From Oscillospiraceae bacterium (lineage in GTDB: Bacteria; Bacillota; Clostridia; Saccharofermentanales; Saccharofermentanaceae): a stretch of DNA of 5,853 nt. Location of the stretch: contig CADCQX010000376.1 of the NCBI GenBank assembly GCA_902803695.1, forward strand, positions 1-5,853, in the 5' to 3' direction. Below, piece by piece: positions 1-4,482 of this stretch. The position numbers were made by a program, and so were the translations under genes. The notes below the pieces were generated by a model. It was not told where the DNA came from, made no database searches, and worked only from the letters and a program-made list of their open reading frames with translations. Numbering within the stretch: the first letter of the stretch is position 1; each line of letters starts with the position of its first letter.

Positions 1-1
1 T

Positions 2-1585
2 ACAGAGATCAGTAAAGCGGATATTTTCATTTGTTCCAACAAAAACATATCTTCATTTGCGGGAATAAATTATCTTAAGGATCTCAAATACATAGATTGT
101 AGTTCCAACAATTTAACCTCTTTGGATTTAAATCTTCCTAATCTCAAGACATTGATATGTAATGGTAACAAGTTGACATCCTTAGATGTAAGTAAACTCT
201 CCGCGTTACAAACTCTGAAGTGCCTAAATAATAAACTTACAGAATTGGACGTAAGTAGCTTTCAGAATCTGGGGTCTCTTACTTGTTACTCAAACAAGTT
301 AACCAACATTAAGTTTTGTACAAACTATAATCGGCCATTATCAGCATTACGTATATACGACAATAACATTAAAACACTAGATATTTCTGCTCTCTCGACT
401 GTGAAAAATTTGTATTTAAAGGGAGTAACTGAATATACTGATCCGAATACAAGTTATAAATATCTTAGGTATTACAGTTCCAGTTCATCTGAAATCAGCT
501 ATGATATCAATACTACTGTTCTAACTGCACGAATATCGACATCTTGTTCTCCTTCAAACGGAGGTACATGCACACAATCCTTTAGTGCAGAAAAAGGTTC
601 TACCGTTAAGATAAGTGCGGAGCCTAAGAGCGGTTACGAATTTGTTAAATGGCAGGAAGAGGATAATTTTTCAGATATTACAGATGTTTCCACCAGCAAA
701 ACCTATTCTTTTGTTGCTGATGGAACAAATCGAAATTATATTGCTGTTTTTAAGGCAATTCCGACTTCGGCACCTACAACCAAACCGGCGCAAGATTCGC
801 TATATAACTATCTTCCTAGCGATATTGTTTCTAGAGAAGACGTTAGCAGATTCGTTTATCGTTTATACGAATGTACTTTTGATAGACTTCCAGATAATGA
901 GGGTGGCAACTATTGGTATGATCTTTTGAAGTCACAAACCATAACAGGTGGTCAGGCGGCAAAAGAATTTATTAAAAGTCCGGAATTTGCTTCTATGAAT
1001 TATTCAGACGAGAAGTTTGTCAGCGTCTTATATGACATTTTCTTCTGCCGTGAACCTGATGATTCAGGAATGAATTATTGGCTGGCAAAGCTCTCTTCCA
1101 AGGAGATTTCTAGAGCTGACTGTGTTGATTTCTTTGTTGACTCTCAGGAGTGGGCTGATATGTGTGCTACCTACGGAATACGTTCAGGAACGAGCATTAT
1201 GCCAAAGGTTAATGTTAGCCCTTCATCTATCGTAGCTGACTTTACGGAGAACTTATATAAAACTGCTCTTAACCGTGATCCGGATTACCCTGGAATGGCT
1301 TATTGGGCGCTTCTTTTGTCAAGCCACAGAATAACAGGTGAAGAGGTTGGTCTTGAGTTCTTCCTCAGTAAAGAATTCAAAGATCAAAACATCTCTAACA
1401 AAGAGTTTGTAAACCGCCTATATCTGACATTTATGGGCCGAGAAGGAGAGTCCGGTGGAATGAATTACTGGGTGGGTCTTCTTGAAGGTGGTACTTCCAG
1501 AGAGACAGTTATCTTGGGCTTTACTCGTAGTGAAGAATATTTGGACAGATGTATTAAAGCCAGCATTTTGCCATACAGATATTGA
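2..1585 (+). CDS. LRR / InlB-like / DUF4214 surface protein, 5' end missing
   Basis: The frame is open from the first bases of the window to TGA at 1583-1585, giving 527 visible residues. The true start lies upstream, and the TTG at 122 is only an internal leucine codon. Visible order: leucine-rich repeats (about residues 1-140), an InlB B-repeat-like beta segment (about 167-252, with the hallmark run GYEFVKW), a Pro/Thr-rich linker (IPTSAPTTKPAQ), then four G-x-x-Y-W units typical of DUF4214 filling the C-terminal half. There is no LPXTG sorting signal or membrane anchor at the C-terminus, which ends in PYRY. By family knowledge, LRR plus InlB-type repeats occur in secreted adhesins of Bacillota, and DUF4214 occurs in large extracellular proteins of Clostridia, possibly as a wall- or glycan-binding module. 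The N-terminus is unseen, so a signal peptide cannot be checked. The gene is AT-rich, about 30% G+C in the sampled 121-180 stretch. An extracellular adhesion or binding role is likely; the ligand is unknown. Confidence 0.9.
   Translation, partial: TEISKADIFICSNKNISSFAGINYLKDLKYIDCSSNNLTSLDLNLPNLKTLICNGNKLTSLDVSKLSALQTLKCLNNKLTELDVSSFQNLGSLTCYSNKLTNIKFCTNYNRPLSALRIYDNNIKTLDISALSTVKNLYLKGVTEYTDPNTSYKYLRYYSSSSSEISYDINTTVLTARISTSCSPSNGGTCTQSFSAEKGSTVKISAEPKSGYEFVKWQEEDNFSDITDVSTSKTYSFVADGTNRNYIAVFKAIPTSAPTTKPAQDSLYNYLPSDIVSREDVSRFVYRLYECTFDRLPDNEGGNYWYDLLKSQTITGGQAAKEFIKSPEFASMNYSDEKFVSVLYDIFFCREPDDSGMNYWLAKLSSKEISRADCVDFFVDSQEWADMCATYGIRSGTSIMPKVNVSPSSIVADFTENLYKTALNRDPDYPGMAYWALLLSSHRITGEEVGLEFFLSKEFKDQNISNKEFVNRLYLTFMGREGESGGMNYWVGLLEGGTSRETVILGFTRSEEYLDRCIKASILPYRY
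83..424 (+). repeat. Leucine-rich repeat array
   Basis: Units begin at 83, 143, 206, 269, 338 and 401 and are mostly 21 residues long (one of 20, one of 23). The pattern is L-x-x-L-x-C-x-x-N-x-L-T-x-L-D-V, seen clearly as LKTLICNGNKLTSLDVS and LQTLKCLNNKLTELDVS. Another degenerate unit precedes 83. The conserved Cys and Asn positions are those of bacterial internalin-like LRRs. The array probably continues upstream of the window, and it fades after 424 into the InlB-like beta segment. Confidence 0.88.
815..1560 (+). repeat. Four DUF4214-type units in two pairs
   Basis: The core motifs GGNYW (902-916), GMNYW (1067-1081), GMAYW (1292-1306) and GMNYW (1457-1471) start 165, 225 and 165 bases apart, which is 55, 75 and 55 codons. 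Each is preceded by an F/L-x-R-x-P/G-D/E type run and followed by a leucine-rich helix and an F-x-x-S-x-E-(F/W/Y) run. The layout suggests two modules of about 130 residues, each containing two units. DUF4214 is the family I recognise from this pattern; its biochemical role is not firmly known. Confidence 0.8.
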
Positions 1586-1688
1586 TATATGCTTTTGTCA
1601 AAATACAGGCTAAAGTCTATCTATTTTCAGTTATGATGTTGACTGCTCCCTTGATGAGGAAATACAAAAATATAATTATTTTATAATA

Positions 1689-1732
1689 CAACATTGCGAT
1701 AATATGCTTTTTTTGATATTATCGCAATGTTG
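1689..1732. terminator. 17-bp perfect hairpin between the two transcription units
   Basis: The left arm CAACATTGCGATAATAT (1689-1705) is perfectly complementary to 1716-1732, with a 10-base loop (GCTTTTTTTG). A modest T-rich stretch (TTATTTG) follows. It lies 103 bases past the stop of the LRR gene and 28 bases before the first small gene, so it could be a terminator of the first unit or, by symmetry, a bidirectional one. The T-run is in the loop and the tail is weak, so an operator or leader hairpin for the downstream operon is equally possible. Confidence 0.5.
1694..1722 (+). promoter_or_regulatory. Candidate sigma-A promoter inside the inverted repeat
   Basis: TTGCGA (1694-1699, four of six matches to TTGACA) is followed after exactly 17 bases by TATTAT (1717-1722, five of six matches to TATAAT). 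This would start transcription near 1729, about 32 bases before the first small gene. Because the elements sit in the two arms of a perfect palindrome, the minus strand carries the same pair, so direction is not decided by sequence. Perfect TATAAT boxes at 1671-1676 and 1682-1687 lack a well-spaced -35. TTGACT (1639-1644) with TACAAA (1663-1668) at 18-base spacing is a further weak alternative. Confidence 0.28.
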
Positions 1733-1744
1733 TTATTTGTGTGA

Positions 1745-1752
1745 AAAGGTGG
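1745..1752 (+). promoter_or_regulatory. Ribosome binding site that fixes the start of the first small gene
   Basis: AAAGGTGG differs from AAAGGAGG by one base and sits 8 bases before ATG 1761. It decides against the in-frame ATG at 1704, which lies inside the hairpin and has no Shine-Dalgarno sequence. It also decides against the in-frame GTG at 1749, which overlaps the site itself. Confidence 0.75.
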
Positions 1753-1760
1753 ATAATGAT

Positions 1761-2009
1761 ATGTCTGAAGAGGATGAGTTTCGCAAGCAACTTAATGATC
1801 AGCTTGATGCTATAAAGATGGCAACCTTGTCGAGTCGTGGTGCTTATGATAGAGATGTTTCATCGCTGCTATATAATTCTAGAAACGTAAATTCAAGTTC
1901 TCCGATAGTACAAAAGGCAATGGAATCCATTTCGCAGATGGTATCTGACTCAACGGTTGAAGATAACTATAATTTCGCGTTGAACACTATCAATTCATAC
2001 TACGCTTGA
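1761..2009 (+). CDS. Small helical protein, 82 aa, first gene of CHAP operon
   Basis: The start is ATG 1761, chosen for the strong Shine-Dalgarno sequence at 1745-1752; the stop is TGA 2007-2009. The protein is hydrophilic, with no signal peptide or membrane segment. Two helical stretches are apparent, about residues 4-38 and 48-80, separated by an Asn/Ser-rich turn (RNVNSSSP), and it ends in an aromatic NSYYA. Size and hairpin shape resemble WXG100/ESAT-6-like or LXG-partner proteins of type VII secretion, but there is no W-x-G, and I do not recognise a specific family. The gene is AT-rich (21/60 G+C at 1861-1920). The next gene follows after 10 bases, and its Shine-Dalgarno sequence overlaps this stop codon, which suggests co-expression. 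A partner or chaperone role for the downstream CHAP proteins is inferred from position only. Confidence 0.8.
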   Translation: MSEEDEFRKQLNDQLDAIKMATLSSRGAYDRDVSSLLYNSRNVNSSSPIVQKAMESISQMVSDSTVEDNYNFALNTINSYYA

Positions 2010-2019
2010 GGATAGACAG

Positions 2020-2322
2020 ATGGGAAAGATTAATTCAATTGATGAAGAATCCGTAAATAACTATCAGCCTTTGGCGACACATAAGGGTAAGACCATAGAT
2101 GATAATCTGGATACTCTTATCGGACTTTATAAGGGAATATCCTCTGACTGTTTCAGTGAAGGTGATAACAGTTCCGTTCACATGGCAGTCGATATGATGA
2201 TAAGTGAACTTGCTGATCTCCAAAGTACGATCAGCGGTGCAGAGCTCATGGTAGATTCTCTTCTGGACAGAATAAAGAACGAGATACTTGCCGAAGAAGA
2301 CAGGATCGCGAACAGCATTTAA
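2020..2322 (+). CDS. Small helical protein, 100 aa, WXG100-like shape
   Basis: ATG 2020 is preceded by GAGG (2008-2011), which overlaps the previous stop, at 8-base spacing. The stop is TAA 2320-2322. The first 20 residues look unstructured. A helix then runs from about 24 to 42, a Ser/Gly/Asp/Asn turn (SEGDNSS, 46-52) interrupts it, and a long acidic, probably coiled-coil helix runs from about 53 to 97. This helix-turn-helix plan at 100 residues matches the size and plan of WXG100/ESAT-6-like proteins, but the turn has no W-x-G, so family membership is unproven. There is no signal peptide or transmembrane stretch. It lies between two other small helical genes and upstream of the two large CHAP proteins, which fits a co-secreted partner or chaperone. 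A purely cytosolic structural role cannot be excluded. Confidence 0.82.
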   Translation: MGKINSIDEESVNNYQPLATHKGKTIDDNLDTLIGLYKGISSDCFSEGDNSSVHMAVDMMISELADLQSTISGAELMVDSLLDRIKNEILAEEDRIANSI

Positions 2323-2334
2323 CGGGAAAGAAAT

Positions 2335-2616
2335 ATGGGAATTAATATCGATCTGAAAAAACTCGGCGAATACGCGAATGATTTCAACTCCAAGAAGGCC
2401 GGATACAACGAGACACAATATCTGATCAGCGGATCAGGTGATGCACTCGCTGAGATCAATTCATGCCTTGTCCTGGTCGATCTGTTGGGAAAGAAGACAG
2501 ACGATATTTTTGATGCATCGGCAAACTATATAAAAAAGGTTTGCACAAACTACGAAATTACTGAAAAAGCTAATAGTATACAAGAAGAGAGAAATAGATT
2601 AGATTCAAAACCATGA
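2335..2616 (+). CDS. Small helical protein, 93 aa, possible type VII LXG-partner-like
   Basis: ATG 2335 follows a GGGAAAG Shine-Dalgarno sequence (2324-2330) and lies 12 bases after the preceding stop. The stop TGA (2614-2616) overlaps the next start by four bases. The layout is a short amphipathic helix after MGINID (about 6-19), a polar loop (20-36), then a longer helical half (about 37-85). The start, the loop and the D-x-I-x(n)-A pattern of the second helix recall small LXG-partner proteins of the DUF3130/TIGR04197 type, from memory and not from a search. A Y-x-x-x-E sequence (YEITE, 73-77) lies near the C-terminus, as in type VII substrates, but such a motif is easily random. Its 3' third is much more AT-rich than the rest (26 of 92 G+C at 2521-2612, against 52 of 120 at 2341-2460). 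Translational coupling to the CHAP gene argues for a directly linked function. Confidence 0.8.
   Translation: MGINIDLKKLGEYANDFNSKKAGYNETQYLISGSGDALAEINSCLVLVDLLGKKTDDIFDASANYIKKVCTNYEITEKANSIQEERNRLDSKP
2613..2616 (+). promoter_or_regulatory. ATGA start-stop overlap, likely translational coupling
   Basis: The ATG of the first CHAP gene and the TGA of the 93-aa gene share the four bases ATGA. No good Shine-Dalgarno sequence lies at normal distance before this ATG; the nearest purine run, AGAAGAGAG, is more than 20 bases upstream. The CHAP protein is therefore probably made mainly by ribosomes finishing the small gene. Confidence 0.7.
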
Positions 2617-4457
2617 CCAGATACTATGACAGCGAATACGTTCAGGCTCTGAGACAGCAGATAAGTTCCATTAGGCAGGACATCAATCCTAATTCTTATG
2701 GGATAAATTATTACGGTATTCTGAGTAACAGTGAGAATTCTTATGCAAAGACCTGCGCGGATAATGCGGCAGCGTCTGCTTCTTCGAGAGCGATTGAACT
2801 CAGGGACAAACTCCAGATATTAGGCGACAAGATAACCAATTACTATAACAGCGTGGACGGGGTATCGGAGGAGATCTACCGCTCCGCACTGAATCTGTCT
2901 TCGGTACTTAGTGAAGCACTTAAGACCATGACGGAAGTCGAGTCCATACTCACGAATTCTACAGATCTGAATGATCTTACTCCGTGTTCGGTGTCAGCCG
3001 TTTTCGATAGGCTGAAAAAGGCAAAGGTGAAGTATGCAGCCGAGCGTGTCAGGACTTTACTGCGTAATCCGAGTTCCCTTGATAAGACGGCAGCTTCCTG
3101 GCTCAAAGAATACCTTCACGAGGGTGGTATCAGAAACGTGACCGACGACGACCTTCATAATTTCCTGGTCATCTATGGCCATCTTGAGAGCCGGGGCTAC
3201 GGCGCGGACTGGATAATGGAGAGGATGGAGATGATATTCGGATCCCCATGGTTCGACGACATTGCCTTAACGGGAAGGTACTCCGGGTCTGATCAGACAA
3301 TATGTCTCAATCACCTTGAAGAATTCCTCTCAAAAAAGAACGTTCAGTGCTTCAAGTACAATCTGCTCGTTGAAGGTCTCAGAGGCGAGAACGGCACGCT
3401 CGATAAGAAGGTGCTCGAGTCATACCGCAGATTCGTCGCGAAAATGGGTGTCACCACTTTGTCGGAGGATCATATCAGAGGCTATCTGCAGACAATGGAA
3501 AGTTTCAAAAAAGCCGGCATATCCGACGAGCTTTTGTACGAAAACGCTCTCTCGTTCTATGAGAACAACAACTTTCAGATGATCTACTACGTCGGCACCA
3601 AGCACGGCGCCTCGCAAACGGCTGCGATCAATTCGATCATCAACGAGTTCGTGAAAGACGGCTTCAATAAGCAGCTTGAAATGGATAATAGGATCTCCCA
3701 AAGATTCATCGATGTTTTGTACTCCAATACCACTCTTCGTGAGCAGATGAGTATTCTTAACTATTTTGGTCGTTTGGACAGGGGAGAGTCTGTTCCTCTT
3801 GATGAAAAGCTGGACTTCACGATGAAGTTTGCCAGAAATTTCCTCAGTTATGAAGATATAGAGCCATGGGCGGATTATCAGGAGACCTATTTCGGAGAAT
3901 TATACAAAGCCGGAAACGGCGATTCAAAACAGGGTGCCGGCTGGTGTGCCATGTTCGTTTGTTGGATGATCGGCAAAGGCGGTCTTCTTGACGGTTCCAT
4001 CGTAAAGAAGGTCACCCCGGAAAATGCGATCCCGGATTTTTATTGGGCAGATGCTCCCTGGTATAGAACGGTATTTCGAGATAACAAAAAGTACGCCAGA
4101 GCAGTAGATTACACCCCTTGTAACGGTGATCTGATCTTATTCAGGGAGTATTGGCAGGATGCGATCAACATCTATCACGTAGGCATGGTCCTTGGCGTGG
4201 ATATAGAAAACAACAAGGTTTACACAATAGAAGGAAATGTAGGCGGACAGCAGGGAACCGAGGCAGAAGAAAAGCACGGCATCCACATCAAGTCCTATGA
4301 CATGGACTGGGAGAGGATTGGCGGTTACTGCAAGATGGACGGAACCGAGAGAAATATGCGAATGATCGCAGGCTATGAAGATCAGGTCGTGGAGAACTAC
4401 TTTGAGAAAGACCTCTACCTGGATTGCTCCGAAGGTTTTGTAATGAACGATGAATAA
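2613..4457 (+). CDS. CHAP-domain peptidoglycan hydrolase with helical N-terminal region, 614 aa
   Basis: There is no signal peptide or membrane segment at the N-terminus. Residues 1-115 look like helical hairpins (repeated Ser/Ala/Leu heptad-like spacing), comparable in plan to a WXG100/LXG-type targeting region but without a recognisable L-x-G motif. Residues 130-430 form a helical middle region I cannot assign; it contains the block FDDIALTGRYSG (214-225). The C-terminal domain (about 425-560) is CHAP/NlpC-P60-like: catalytic Cys445 in GWCAMFV, the strand motif NGDLILF, His522 in YHVGMV, and Glu540/Asn542 in IEGN. CHAP enzymes are amidases or endopeptidases that cut peptidoglycan stem peptides or cross-bridges. 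A short acidic tail follows and contains Y-x-x-x-D (596-600). A wall-acting domain without a Sec signal needs another export route; type VII secretion is the best guess given the neighbours. Alternatives are an antibacterial effector or a phage-like lysin. The CHAP call is strong and the secretion route is inferred. Confidence 0.9.
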   Translation: MTRYYDSEYVQALRQQISSIRQDINPNSYGINYYGILSNSENSYAKTCADNAAASASSRAIELRDKLQILGDKITNYYNSVDGVSEEIYRSALNLSSVLSEALKTMTEVESILTNSTDLNDLTPCSVSAVFDRLKKAKVKYAAERVRTLLRNPSSLDKTAASWLKEYLHEGGIRNVTDDDLHNFLVIYGHLESRGYGADWIMERMEMIFGSPWFDDIALTGRYSGSDQTICLNHLEEFLSKKNVQCFKYNLLVEGLRGENGTLDKKVLESYRRFVAKMGVTTLSEDHIRGYLQTMESFKKAGISDELLYENALSFYENNNFQMIYYVGTKHGASQTAAINSIINEFVKDGFNKQLEMDNRISQRFIDVLYSNTTLREQMSILNYFGRLDRGESVPLDEKLDFTMKFARNFLSYEDIEPWADYQETYFGELYKAGNGDSKQGAGWCAMFVCWMIGKGGLLDGSIVKKVTPENAIPDFYWADAPWYRTVFRDNKKYARAVDYTPCNGDLILFREYWQDAINIYHVGMVLGVDIENNKVYTIEGNVGGQQGTEAEEKHGIHIKSYDMDWERIGGYCKMDGTERNMRMIAGYEDQVVENYFEKDLYLDCSEGFVMNDE

Positions 4458-4482
4458 ATACAAAGGTTGATATGGGGAAAAC

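Noticed and set aside
122..124. TTG at 122 as a gene start
   Set aside because: The reading frame is open to the window edge and the LRR pattern continues upstream of it without a break.
1671..1687. Two perfect TATAAT boxes as the operon promoter
   Set aside because: Neither has a convincing -35 at 16-18 bases; TTGATG at 1651-1656 is only 14 bases from the first. Likely AT-rich background.
1704..1760. Upstream ATG at 1704 as start of the first small gene
   Set aside because: It lies inside the 17-bp hairpin with no ribosome site and would add a Cys/Leu-rich leader; ATG 1761 has AAAGGTGG at 8 bases.
1586..1760. Riboswitch, tRNA or small RNA in the intergenic region
   Set aside because: Apart from the single long hairpin I see no multi-stem fold or recognisable conserved RNA motif.
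2035..2418. 127-codon open frame on the minus strand
   Set aside because: It is antisense across two well-supported small genes, has no clear ribosome site, and no protein-like domain pattern.
3316..3582. 88-codon + frame inside the first CHAP gene
   Set aside because: It is an Arg/Ser/Thr-rich out-of-frame shadow; the paralogue supports the main frame through this stretch.
2613..4457. Phage endolysin interpretation of the CHAP gene
   Set aside because: No holin or phage structural genes nearby, the gene is duplicated in tandem, and it carries a long helical N-terminal half unlike typical lysins.
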